Origin: Planctomycetaceae bacterium | Lineage (GTDB): Bacteria > Planctomycetota > Planctomycetia > Pirellulales > Pirellulaceae | Assembly (NCBI GenBank): GCA_002862205.1 | Contig: PKCN01000249.1 | Coordinates: 1 to 64,000, forward strand | Direction of reading: 5' to 3' | DNA: 64,000 nucleotides | Shown here: one piece after another, positions 21,122 through 31,048 of the stretch | How positions within the stretch are numbered: position 1 is the stretch's first letter | How the letters are laid out: every line of letters starts with the position of its first letter | Position numbers and translations under genes: made by a program | Notes under the pieces: model-generated | The model's database searches: none | Told to the model about the DNA's origin: nothing | Seen by the model: only the letters and a program-made list of their open reading frames with translations

Positions 21122-23002
21122 CTACCAGCCATTGAGTTGTGCGATGCGTCCGAGGACTCCAATCCCGTATCGGCCCTGACGGTTCCCGCCTTGGTCAATG
21201 TACTTTTTGACAAGTGGCAAGGCTGGTTCACCCATCCAATCAAGCACGTTATGCAGCATCGTAGTGTTGGCAGCTTTTTCTGGCTTTTGAAACAACAGTG
21301 TGTCAAGGGTCGCCATGGCAGGCTGCTGATCTCCCAGCTTCACAAGGGTCCAAGCCGCCATGATTTTCACCTCATCGGTCGGATCATTTAAGGCTTTCGT
21401 GAGTGAGACCTTAGCCTTCTCTGCATCAGGCCCCAGCAAATGGAGCCCCACAATCCCCCACCACCGCATGCCCTCGTCCTCGTCTTGCAACCAAAGCACA
21501 AATTTATCTCGATTGCGGGTATCGCGTGACAGGGCCAGATCCGCAGCATCAAGGTATTGCGCCAGAGGATACAGCTTTTCATCACGAACCATCTCGTAGA
21601 TCGTGATATTGTTGTCGGCCGCTCGCCTTTCACGCATTTTTTCCGGCAATAAACCCGAATCACGCAATTCCAATTGACGTTTGCGTAATGCGAGCTTCAA
21701 CTCATCGATCTTCTCTTGATGTTCAGACGCGTTGATGAGGTTGTTCACGTTATCGAAATCAACTTTGTTATCGTAGAACTCCTCTGAAACTCTTGGTTCG
21801 AAAAACCGGCCGGTGACCTCGTCGGTTTTTCCTTCAAGGTGATGCTTTTCCCAAGCAGGCGTCAAAGGTGCCTTCCATAAGTAAGCGAGATGTTGCCCCG
21901 CTGGTGCGTAGGGCATGTAATTTTTGTGATACGCGAAACGAGCATCACGCATCAGGCGGACATGGTCCAGACGCCCATCAGCACGCTCACGGAACCCGAG
22001 GTGATGTTTCGGCGCAGATTCGGTATCCGGACCCAGGAAAATCGTGCCTTGATAGGTGTCGGGAATATCCGCACTCGCCAGACTCAGCCAGGTTTTCGGC
22101 ATATCGACGAAACTCACGATTCTGCCCACGGTATCGCCAGGTGCGTCGGCGGGGTAGAGATGCTTGTACTTCTCGGGGATGCGGACAATCAAGGGGCAAT
22201 GCACGCCACTGGAGTACAGGAAACGCTTGCTACGAGCCATCACGCCTCCATGGTCAGAGTTGTAGACGATGATCGTGTCGTCGTACAAACCGTCCTGCTT
22301 CAAAGCATCGATCGTTACTTTGACCTTGCTGTCCATATTCTCAACAGCGTCCGCATACTTGGCGTAATTCCTGCGTACCGCGGGCAGGTCAGGATGATAG
22401 GAAAACAATTTCATCTTGGCAGGATCGTTGCGGACCTTTCCACCAGCGCCATGGGCACGACTCTCGTGACTATCACCTATGTTGACTATGGCAAAGAACG
22501 GTTGCCCCTCTGCTCGATAACGCCAGCCGTATTGAGATTGTTTTTTTCCGCCCTTGTAGTCCCAGCACTGCTTGTCCTCACGCCCACCAATGTTGTAATC
22601 CGTTTTGCCTGGATTTGAGGTGTGGTAGCCAACTTGCTTGAGTAAATCAGGGTAGTAACTGATTTTGTCGTGTGGGATTACGTTCCTGCTTCTCATTGGC
22701 TGTGTTCCGTTTGAAATCCCGTACATGCCGGTAATCCAACACGATCTCGTCGGCGCACAAACAGCAGCGTTATCAAAACAGTTCAGGTATCGAAACCCTT
22801 CCTTGGCAAGTTGATCGATGGCCGGAGTTTTCGCATTTGTGCCCCCATAACATCCGACCCACGCAACGCCGTTGTCCTCACTGGTAATCCAGAGGATGTT
22901 CGGCTTGACAGTTTGAGCCCACAAAGTCTGGCTGGAGAACGCCAGGCAAAGGCTGAAACACAGGGCAACTTGACGGATGGAAAGGCGGCGGAAAATGATC
23001 AT
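21122..23002 (-). CDS. Secreted sulfatase with C-terminal HEAT-like extension
   Basis: PNILWITSEDNG; AAVCAPTRSCWITGMYGIS (CAPTR); YNSDHGG; C-terminal LQDEDEGMRWWGIVGLHLL ... LNDPTDEVKIMAAWTLVKLGD; start at MIIFRRL. Confidence 0.9.
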   Translation of the reverse strand: MIIFRRLSIRQVALCFSLCLAFSSQTLWAQTVKPNILWITSEDNGVAWVGCYGGTNAKTPAIDQLAKEGFRYLNCFDNAAVCAPTRSCWITGMYGISNGTQPMRSRNVIPHDKISYYPDLLKQVGYHTSNPGKTDYNIGGREDKQCWDYKGGKKQSQYGWRYRAEGQPFFAIVNIGDSHESRAHGAGGKVRNDPAKMKLFSYHPDLPAVRRNYAKYADAVENMDSKVKVTIDALKQDGLYDDTIIVYNSDHGGVMARSKRFLYSSGVHCPLIVRIPEKYKHLYPADAPGDTVGRIVSFVDMPKTWLSLASADIPDTYQGTIFLGPDTESAPKHHLGFRERADGRLDHVRLMRDARFAYHKNYMPYAPAGQHLAYLWKAPLTPAWEKHHLEGKTDEVTGRFFEPRVSEEFYDNKVDFDNVNNLINASEHQEKIDELKLALRKRQLELRDSGLLPEKMRERRAADNNITIYEMVRDEKLYPLAQYLDAADLALSRDTRNRDKFVLWLQDEDEGMRWWGIVGLHLLGPDAEKAKVSLTKALNDPTDEVKIMAAWTLVKLGDQQPAMATLDTLLFQKPEKAANTTMLHNVLDWMGEPALPLVKKYIDQGGNRQGRYGIGVLGRIAQLNGW

Positions 23003-23927
23003 GGCGATAAAGTTCTTGCGATGGCTTGCGATACGTGAAGGGATTTTTTGTGAGCGGTCGGACGGCTGGCGATTGGCTAATCCGTGTCTCGCGAACCCAT
23101 AGAATACCATGATTGTCGTTTTAGGTCCCGTCATCGCATGTAACGAGTGCTCAGGACTCGTCAGAGCGTCGCTCGCCGCGTGTCATCTTCCGTTTCCCTA
23201 CGGTGAATCAGCGTCACGACAAACACACCACGCGTCATTATGGCAGTGGCGATGGGAGAACGACTGAGCTGGGAAGTTGGAATCAAGAACCAGCGGATCG
23301 GACCATAGCGCTGTGATTTCAGCACCATCGCAGTTGTGTCGTGGGTGCTGGGAACGAATTGTCGCACGTACACTTTCTTCCCTGCACTGATCAAATCAGG
23401 CCCGCAGGACCGGGGAACGTCGGACCGTATCGTTCTAGGTCAAGGATCAACATCCGACTCAGTCGCCTTGCCAATGGGTGGATCTATTTGAAGTTGTTGT
23501 CGCTCAAATTCTGATTTTCGATTATACTCAGCGGTCCGGAAAACCAAGTCATGGTGGTTGGATCCCGATGCCCGCTTTTGATTGTACGCGAAGCCACAAT
23601 CGAGCTAAGGCGGGCAACGCTTTGAGCGTGATCCAGTACGAACAGTCTGTGGTTTTGACGGCCGTTTTAGCGAATCGTTCCTCCTGTAAATTACCAGGAC
23701 TCTGGTGCTGCCTATCCATTTCTGCTTGCCGTGTGCAAGATTGGTCATCATCATTAGCCTTGTACGCTGGAGTGAACTGAAAGCGAAATTGGAACTGAAT
23801 CACCCAGACCCACCCGTGGATGCTCCTCAGCAATCCAGACCCATAGCCATCACGATCACCTACGATTGGGCCGCTGGCACCGACCTAAATTTTGAAGTCA
23901 TTCCCGAATCCTTTTGATGGAAGAAGC

Positions 23928-26561
23928 ATGTTGAACGAAGTAAAACGCCCATCGATGTTGGCCAAGTTGCTAACGATTTGCATGATTTGCATATTCAGCT
24001 CGACAGGTTTCGCGCAGACGCAAAAGAAGAAAAAAGGTAACGATCGCAAAGGAAAATCCAAGGCAGCAGGAGCAGCAGTTGGAGGTAACACCGCAACACC
24101 TGTCGATCTGATCAGTGCTGCTGAAGGTTTTCAGGTCGAACTGCTCTATTCGGTTCCAAGTCAAGAGCAGGGGTCCTGGGTGAACCTCTGCACTGACGAT
24201 CAAGGACGCCTTCTGGTGAGTGATCAATTTGGCGGACTTTACAGGATTACCCCTCCGCCAGCTGGTAAACCTGTCACGGCAGGCAGCGTGGAAAAAGTGC
24301 CTGCTGATATCCGGGCAGTCAACGGAATGATTTGGTCCAATGGAGCCCTGTACGTTGGTGTCAATGACTATGAACGCAAGATCCCCTCTGGCCTTTATCG
24401 CATTTCCGATAGCAACGGGGATGATCAACTCGACAAAGTAGAAACACTCCGTGAAGTGAGTTCCAAGAGTGATCATGGTGTTCATGCACTTGTACCTACT
24501 CCCGACGGGGAGGGGTTTTATATGATCACCGGAAACAACACTTTGCCACCAGACTTGGCAGGCTCATCGCAGGTGGCACAGATATGGGGAGAGGATCACC
24601 TGCTACCCAGCATGCCGGATGGACGTGGGCATAACCGTGGAGTGTTGGCTCCAGGTGGAATCGTCTACCGCGTCACTGAAGATGGAAAGAAGTTTGAAGC
24701 CTATGCGTCGGGCTTCCGCAATATTTTTGATGCCGCAGTCAATCGTGATGGTGAGCTATTCACCTATGACGCTGACATGGAATATGACTTCAATACTCCC
24801 TGGTATCGCCCCACCCGGATCTGTCACGTGGTAAGCGGCGGGGAATTCGGATGGAGAAATGGTGCTGGCAAAAGGATGCCATTCTACGCGGACAACTTGC
24901 CGCCAACCCTTGATATTGGACCTGGTTCCCCCACGGGTGTCACTTTTGGCTACGGCGCCAAGTTTCCATCCAAGTATCAGAACGCTTTGTACGCACTGGA
25001 CTGGAGTTGGGGCAAACTCTATGCCGTCCACTTGGAAGAAGACGGTTCGTCTTACAAGGCGACCAAAGAGGAGTTCGTGACGGGCGCACCGTTGCCAATC
25101 ACAGATGCAATCATTCATCCAGGAGATGGCGCGATGTACTTTACAATCGGAGGACGCCGAGTTCAGTCCGGTTTGTATCGTGTCACTTACGTGGGGAAGG
25201 AATCGACTGCTCCGGCAACTGATGTTGCGACGGACAATCCATTGCGCAACCTGCGCCATGAATTAGAGAAATATCATGGTAATTCCAACCCGGCTGGTGT
25301 CGAGGCAGCATGGAAGCATCTGGGCCATGAGGATCGTTTTGTACGATTCGCGGCCAGAACCGTCTTGGAGCACCAACCTCTGGAACGGTGGCTGGAAAAA
25401 GCTCTCGCGGAAAAAGATTCTGCCAAACAGGTTGTTGCGTTGCTTGCACTATCAAGGGCTGCAGGAGTCTGTCCACAGCACAGAAAAGGTGACTCACCCG
25501 CGGTCGATGTCGAATTGCGAGACAGAATGTTGGCCGCCATGTTGCGGATCGACGCATCCAAACTTAGTGAAGAACAGCGCCAGACATTGGTTCGTGGCGT
25601 GCAAATCATCCTGAACCGGTTCGGCATGCCCGAAACGGAAATGGTTGAGCAGTTACGGGCAGGTCTGGAGCCGTTGTTTCCAGCGTCGACTGCCGAAACC
25701 AACTGGCTGTTGTGCGAAACCCTCGCCTTTCTGCAATCACCCGTGACAGCAGAGGTTGCAATGGATTTGATTTCCCAGGCCCCAGCTCAGGAAGAGCAAA
25801 TGCAATACGCCCGATCCATCCGCATGTTGAAGGCGGGATGGACTCCGGAACTGCGTGCTGCCTATTTCGAATGGTTTCTCAAAGCCGCTAATTATCGAGG
25901 GGGAGCGAGCTTCGCCAAATTCATTCAATTTATCCGTGATGACGCGGTCGCTTCGTTGACTGATCAGGAAAAGGAATCGATGGCGGATCTGTTGGCTCGC
26001 AAACCCAAAGTGAAGTCAGCATTGGAAAATCTTGGCGAGGTATTCGTCGGACGCACACCAACCGAGTGGAGTTTAGAGGACCTTTCCAACGCAGCAAAAA
26101 CCGGCTTGGTCAAACGTGATTTCACCAATGGAAAAAAGATGTTCGCGGCATCGGGTTGTTATGCCTGCCACCGTTTCGGCAATCAGGGTGGGATGACGGG
26201 CCCGGATCTGACATCCGCGGGCAGACGATACTCGCCCCATGACCTGCTCGATCAAGTGGTCCATCCGAGCAAGGTGATCAATGAGCAATTCTCGGCAGTA
26301 AAAGTGCTGACCCTCGATGGGGTCGTCCATACGGGAGTCGTCGTCAACCTGAATGGCGACCGTATGACATTGAATACAGACTTGACTGATCCCAACAAGC
26401 GAGTCGCTATCGATCGCAAGGAAATTGATTTACTTGAGGTTTCGGACGTCTCAGCGATGCCCTCAGGTTTGCTGAATCCCATGACCACCGAAGAAGTACT
26501 GGATTTGGTCGCCTATCTGTTGAGCGGAGGAGAGGAATCTCACCGCTATTTCACTGACTGA
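23928..26561 (+). CDS. Secreted PVC-type dehydrogenase-like protein with C-terminal c-type cytochrome domain
   Basis: beta-propeller-like N-terminal region (FQVELLYSVP ... GDGAMYFTIGGRRVQSGLYRVTYVG); HEAT-like middle; heme motif CYACH; C-terminal TGVVVNLNGDRMTLNTDL. Confidence 0.88.
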   Translation: MLNEVKRPSMLAKLLTICMICIFSSTGFAQTQKKKKGNDRKGKSKAAGAAVGGNTATPVDLISAAEGFQVELLYSVPSQEQGSWVNLCTDDQGRLLVSDQFGGLYRITPPPAGKPVTAGSVEKVPADIRAVNGMIWSNGALYVGVNDYERKIPSGLYRISDSNGDDQLDKVETLREVSSKSDHGVHALVPTPDGEGFYMITGNNTLPPDLAGSSQVAQIWGEDHLLPSMPDGRGHNRGVLAPGGIVYRVTEDGKKFEAYASGFRNIFDAAVNRDGELFTYDADMEYDFNTPWYRPTRICHVVSGGEFGWRNGAGKRMPFYADNLPPTLDIGPGSPTGVTFGYGAKFPSKYQNALYALDWSWGKLYAVHLEEDGSSYKATKEEFVTGAPLPITDAIIHPGDGAMYFTIGGRRVQSGLYRVTYVGKESTAPATDVATDNPLRNLRHELEKYHGNSNPAGVEAAWKHLGHEDRFVRFAARTVLEHQPLERWLEKALAEKDSAKQVVALLALSRAAGVCPQHRKGDSPAVDVELRDRMLAAMLRIDASKLSEEQRQTLVRGVQIILNRFGMPETEMVEQLRAGLEPLFPASTAETNWLLCETLAFLQSPVTAEVAMDLISQAPAQEEQMQYARSIRMLKAGWTPELRAAYFEWFLKAANYRGGASFAKFIQFIRDDAVASLTDQEKESMADLLARKPKVKSALENLGEVFVGRTPTEWSLEDLSNAAKTGLVKRDFTNGKKMFAASGCYACHRFGNQGGMTGPDLTSAGRRYSPHDLLDQVVHPSKVINEQFSAVKVLTLDGVVHTGVVVNLNGDRMTLNTDLTDPNKRVAIDRKEIDLLEVSDVSAMPSGLLNPMTTEEVLDLVAYLLSGGEESHRYFTD

Positions 26562-26597
26562 GTGAACAGCAAGTGGGCATCGCTTGAATTGCGTCCA

Positions 26598-26733
26598 ACC
26601 CGGTGTTTGCCGAAACCCGGTGTTTGCCGAAACCCGGTGTTTGCCGAAACCCGGTGTTTGCCGAAACCCGGTGTTTGCCGAAACCCGGTGTTTGCCGAAA
26701 CCCGGTGTTTGCCGAAACCCGGTGTTTGCCGAA
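26598..26733. repeat. 17-bp perfect tandem repeat, 8 copies (ACCCGGTGTTTGCCGAA)
   Basis: Read directly: identical units start at 26598, 26615, 26632, 26649, 26666, 26683, 26700, 26717. Confidence 0.97.
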
Positions 26734-26861
26734 ACGTCGAGGCGCAGATCCAACAACCTGCCACCAATCGCTTCCGCATGTTTATACTTTCGGATCGGTT
26801 GCGGCGCGGGGTGTGCTCAGCGTGCCGAGCCAGTCACCATCTCATTCATGGACTCTGTTTT

Positions 26862-28517
26862 ATGCTGCAGCGAACCAGTTTGCCCTCCGCATTGACGGCT
26901 TTGGCAACCGTGTTAGTAATCACGGTTTTAAATTACTTGCCGGTTCACGCTCAGGACGATGACGTGGTCAGGGTCTTTGTGTTCGCGGGGCAGTCGAACA
27001 TGGTCGGATCTGATTCCAAGGTTGCAGACATTCAACGTTTTCCACCCTTTCGCGGCCTCGGTGAACCGCAACCTGAGGTCCGCTTTTCCTATTGCATCGG
27101 ACGTGAAAACAAATCCCGGTCGGAGGGCTGGGTACCGCTGGCACCGGTCAACGGTGTCGTAGGCCCCGAATTGAGTTTTGCTCGTCGAGTGACGAGGCAG
27201 ACTACCGCGCCCGTTGCGATCATCAAGTGTGCCGCAGGCGGTACTCATTTGGGAGGTGACTGGAACCCGGATAGCCCCGAGGGTTTTAAAATGTACCCTC
27301 TCACCCTGAAACTGATTCAGGACTCACTCAAACAATTGAGTGATGCTGGAACCAGATATCGCATTGAGGGCTTCATGTGGCATCAGGGTGAAAATGACAT
27401 GTTCAATGAAGGTTACATGGCTGATTACGGAAAAAATCTTAAGCGTTTTTTTCAGTGTTGGCGGCGTGATCTGAACCAACCTGATTTGAAATTCTACGTG
27501 GGGGAACTGTGCACCAAGACCATTTGGGGCATGGATCTTCGGCCACGCATGTACGCGATCAGTTTGGGTCAGAAACAAGTCACCCAAGCAGACCCAAAGG
27601 CCGAGTACGTGCCCACTTCACATGTAGGGGTTGAGATCGGGTCAGGCGTTGGGCTCCATTATCACTATGGAACGTTAGGCCAGCTTGAGCATGGAATCAA
27701 CTATGCGGACGCTTACCTTCGAACCATTGGTCACAAGAGCGAGGAGAGACCCAAACTCGCTGCCTGGCCTTACCGCAAAAACAGTACCGTACAACTGTAT
27801 GTTCTCGCTGGCCACCGCAACATGGAAGGAGAACGTGCGTTCACGCAGGACTTGGAATTGCGACATGGGCACCTGCTCAATCCAAATCAAACCGTGGCGT
27901 ACAAATACAACCTTGCCGGCGGTCAACGAGTTTCGCAAGGCTGGGAGCCTCTATCGCCTGCTGGACTGTACGACACCTTTGGTCCAGAGTTGTCTTTTGC
28001 TAACCACCTCCAGTCACAGGGTCATCAACAATTCGCAGTCGCCAAGTTCACGCACAGCGGGTCACAGATGAATGACTGGACTCCGGCAGGCAGCATGGCA
28101 AAATCAAGAAACCTATACCCCAAATTTCTCGCCTTTATACAAGAATCGCTGCAAGATCTCAGAGATCAGGGGAATGAGGTTGAATTGGCGGGGATTGTTT
28201 ACCACGTGGGTGAAAACGATATGTCGATGCCGCCTTATCGGCGCGACGCGCCGAGTCGGCTCAATGAAATGATTGTGCAAAGCCGAACGGACCTCGAACT
28301 ACCATCCCTTGCCTGGTATGTGAGTCAGCAACCGCCGACGAGGAACGAACGCGTGGATGCGATCGATGTTCGCTCGGCGATCGCAAAAGTGTGCTCCGAA
28401 GACCCAAATACGCACCTCAATTTTGTTGAAGGTTTTCCTGAACAGGAAAAACAGTTGGTTCTGGACAGCGAAGGGATCCTGTTTTTAGGCGTACAGATGG
28501 CTCAGCAGTTCAAATGA
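26862..28517 (+). CDS. Tandem SASA (sialate O-acetylesterase-like) carbohydrate esterase domain protein, secreted
   Basis: First domain VFVFAGQSNMVG ... MWHQGENDM; second domain LYVLAGHRNMEG ... VYHVGENDM; signal peptide MLQRTSLPSALTALATVLVITVLNYLPVHAQ; ORF extension through the upstream repeat considered artefactual. Confidence 0.85.
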   Translation: MLQRTSLPSALTALATVLVITVLNYLPVHAQDDDVVRVFVFAGQSNMVGSDSKVADIQRFPPFRGLGEPQPEVRFSYCIGRENKSRSEGWVPLAPVNGVVGPELSFARRVTRQTTAPVAIIKCAAGGTHLGGDWNPDSPEGFKMYPLTLKLIQDSLKQLSDAGTRYRIEGFMWHQGENDMFNEGYMADYGKNLKRFFQCWRRDLNQPDLKFYVGELCTKTIWGMDLRPRMYAISLGQKQVTQADPKAEYVPTSHVGVEIGSGVGLHYHYGTLGQLEHGINYADAYLRTIGHKSEERPKLAAWPYRKNSTVQLYVLAGHRNMEGERAFTQDLELRHGHLLNPNQTVAYKYNLAGGQRVSQGWEPLSPAGLYDTFGPELSFANHLQSQGHQQFAVAKFTHSGSQMNDWTPAGSMAKSRNLYPKFLAFIQESLQDLRDQGNEVELAGIVYHVGENDMSMPPYRRDAPSRLNEMIVQSRTDLELPSLAWYVSQQPPTRNERVDAIDVRSAIAKVCSEDPNTHLNFVEGFPEQEKQLVLDSEGILFLGVQMAQQFK

Positions 28518-28733
28518 TCTATAGTTTTGTTAGCAGATACTGAAACGCAATTCGTGGCGTCAGGCAAAGCCAGAAGCAATCCCCCTCCCGCTTGCCGGAC
28601 TCATCGAACTATTTGTTTTGCCAGCGAACTGAGTGACCGTACCAGGAATTCGAGTTCCCCACCGAGTGCTACACCGAATTCAACACCGAGCATCAGTAGA
28701 TGATGCGACTCACCCACTTGATCGAGGCCGCAG

Positions 28734-30116
28734 ATGTCTTTCTTTAACCGCATGAGCCGTCGACGCTTTGTGGCTGGTTCTGGTTCTCTGTTGGCAAGTT
28801 CCGTCGGGATCAGCAGAGGTCGCATGGCGTACGGCTTCGTGTCGCCAAATGAACGTCCTACCGTTGGAGTGATTGGATGCGGACTGCGTTGGGATAAACG
28901 CGTCATGGTCGAGAATGCCAATTACGGACTGGGGAAACAGTTTCCCCGATTTGCAGATGTCGTTGCGGTGTGTGACGTCGACAGCGAGCGGGTGCAGCGT
29001 GCTGGTCTGATTGTCAAGGATTGGACGAGCAGGAATCCTCAGCAATTCGCCGATTACCGCAAAGTCATTGACGATAAGGCGATTGACATCGTGCACATCG
29101 TCACACCCGATCACTGGCATGCGAAAATAGCGATCGAAGCGATGCTCGCGGGCAAAGATGTCTACTGCGAAAAGCCCATGACTCTGACGATTCAGGAAGG
29201 AAAGTTAATACGAGACATTCAGCGGCAGACGGGCGCGGTGTTTCAGGTAGGAACACAGCAACGCAGCACTGGACAGTTCATCAAGGCCGTTGCCATGATC
29301 CGTGACGGAAGAATCGGCAAGGTCAAGAAGGTTGTGTGTGGGATTGATTCAAGCCCACAAAGTCCACGTCTGAAAGTCGCGGCCCCGCCAACCACGCTCA
29401 ACTGGGATCAGTGGCTTGGTCCTGCACCCGCGACAGAGTATCGGTTTCAGGATGGCGCAAAAAACATCATGAAAAACTGGTCCAACGGGCACTACGAATT
29501 TCGTTGGTGGTACGATTTTTCCGGTGGCAAACTGACGGATTGGGGAGCCCATCATGTTGACATCGCCACTTGGGGGATGGGAAAGACCGAAACAGGTCCC
29601 ATCAAGGTTGACCCGGTGATGGTCGAACATCCGGTTGATTTTAAAAATGGTTATCCCGTTCGCAATGATTGCTACAACACAGCAACACGGTTTCTGATCA
29701 ACGCGAGTTACGCCGATGGAATGGAACTTTCGATCCGCCACGATACTGATAACGGAATTCTGTTTGAGGGAACGACAGGGCGTATTTTCGTCAATCGGGG
29801 ACGGTTGACCGGAAGACCTGTTGAGGATCTGAAACAGAATCCGTTACCTGATGGAGCGTTGCAGGAGGCATACAAAGGGCAGCCACTCACTGATCACGTC
29901 GCAAACTTTTTTGCTGCCGTCAAAGCGCGGAGAGACCCGATTTCAGACGTTGCAAGCCACCATAGGGCGCTCACAACGTGTCATCTCGCGGGAATTGCAG
30001 CGAGGTTGGGGCAGCCAGTGAACTGGGATCCCAACAACGAGAAGGTGATTGGAAACCCACAGGCTCAGGCGTTGGTTGAACGTCCCAAACGTGCCGGCTA
30101 TCACATTGAGATGTGA
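28734..30116 (+). CDS. Gfo/Idh/MocA family oxidoreductase with Tat signal
   Basis: MSRRRFVAGSGSLLASSVG; VGVIGCGLRWDK; EKPMTLTIQEGKL; GGKLTDWGAHHVDIA. Confidence 0.93.
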   Translation: MSFFNRMSRRRFVAGSGSLLASSVGISRGRMAYGFVSPNERPTVGVIGCGLRWDKRVMVENANYGLGKQFPRFADVVAVCDVDSERVQRAGLIVKDWTSRNPQQFADYRKVIDDKAIDIVHIVTPDHWHAKIAIEAMLAGKDVYCEKPMTLTIQEGKLIRDIQRQTGAVFQVGTQQRSTGQFIKAVAMIRDGRIGKVKKVVCGIDSSPQSPRLKVAAPPTTLNWDQWLGPAPATEYRFQDGAKNIMKNWSNGHYEFRWWYDFSGGKLTDWGAHHVDIATWGMGKTETGPIKVDPVMVEHPVDFKNGYPVRNDCYNTATRFLINASYADGMELSIRHDTDNGILFEGTTGRIFVNRGRLTGRPVEDLKQNPLPDGALQEAYKGQPLTDHVANFFAAVKARRDPISDVASHHRALTTCHLAGIAARLGQPVNWDPNNEKVIGNPQAQALVERPKRAGYHIEM

Positions 30117-30199
30117 GGTGAACCAGACTCGCAACCGCGGTGTCTCGGTCCACGGCAGCGGCCTTGAGGAGGGCAGTAAAAGCACCGTTGTTGGCAGAT

Positions 30200-30859
30200 C
30201 TAGAACTCGGCAATCAACGAGTAGCCCAACTGCAAAATTCTTTTGAGAGAGACTGCGGCTGTTTCTGTATCTGAAAGCCACGCTGAGTCCGGCATCGTGA
30301 TCACTGCGCGGCGTTTTGTGAAGCGGAGATCGTAACCTTCTGACAAGACCAACTGGACGCCTTGATTGAACAAGGGGTCCAAAAGATATTCACGGCAAGC
30401 CTCCGGATTGTCTGTAATCAAACGATAGCGTTCATCAAATTTCCTGTCTTCCAGCAGAGTGTCACCGGCCTCGCTGGCTGCATGTGGATCAAACGAGCCT
30501 TTTCTGTGCTCGACCTGGAGCGAGAATGGCAGTGCTTTTTCGAACGTTAAGTCGACTCGTTCAGGTAAATTTTCGACCGCCGGTTCATACTTGACTTTGA
30601 ACGGTACATCATCGATTTTCCCACTGATACTGCGTCCCCCGGGATCGACCGAGGTATTGAGGATGGGCGCTAAAGCCAGCAGCTTCGCTTGTATTTGTTT
30701 CGTTTTCCGTCCTTTGATAAAACGAAAAACGGAAGTCCCGACTACCACCAGGAACATCAGCAGTTCAAAAATATTGTCCATTCCAGTTGTCCACCCTGTT
30801 TTGGTTGCTACCTCAGTCGCAGTCGCGGGTGAATCCGCTGTGCTGCCATAAAGTTGCAA
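30200..30859 (-). CDS. Hypothetical membrane-anchored protein
   Basis: Hydrophobic IFELLMFLVVVGTSVFRFI followed by a soluble region; no family recognised. Confidence 0.6.
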   Translation of the reverse strand: MQLYGSTADSPATATEVATKTGWTTGMDNIFELLMFLVVVGTSVFRFIKGRKTKQIQAKLLALAPILNTSVDPGGRSISGKIDDVPFKVKYEPAVENLPERVDLTFEKALPFSLQVEHRKGSFDPHAASEAGDTLLEDRKFDERYRLITDNPEACREYLLDPLFNQGVQLVLSEGYDLRFTKRRAVITMPDSAWLSDTETAAVSLKRILQLGYSLIAEF

Positions 30860-31048
30860 TCATCCAGAAGGTGTGTTTTTCCTCATTCAGTATTTTGAGT
30901 GCAGAGCAGTTCTTGACATTGTTGCAGGTGTTCAAGCGTTGTGAGCGGGATTTTCAAGTCATACCTGTAGGGCGACCAGAGTACGACCGATTGCTCAGGG
31001 TGATCGTTCTCATCGTAAACAAAACGAAACGGCGAGGATCTGCCGGCG

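Noticed and set aside
26598-26733. Possible CRISPR array or plasmid iterons
   Set aside because: Units are contiguous without spacers and there are no cas or rep genes nearby.
26562-26861. ORFs reading through the 17-bp repeat in three forward frames and two reverse frames
   Set aside because: The repeat period (17) keeps all frames open and gives the same peptide in each; no signal peptide or start context there, and the SASA gene has a good signal peptide at 26862.
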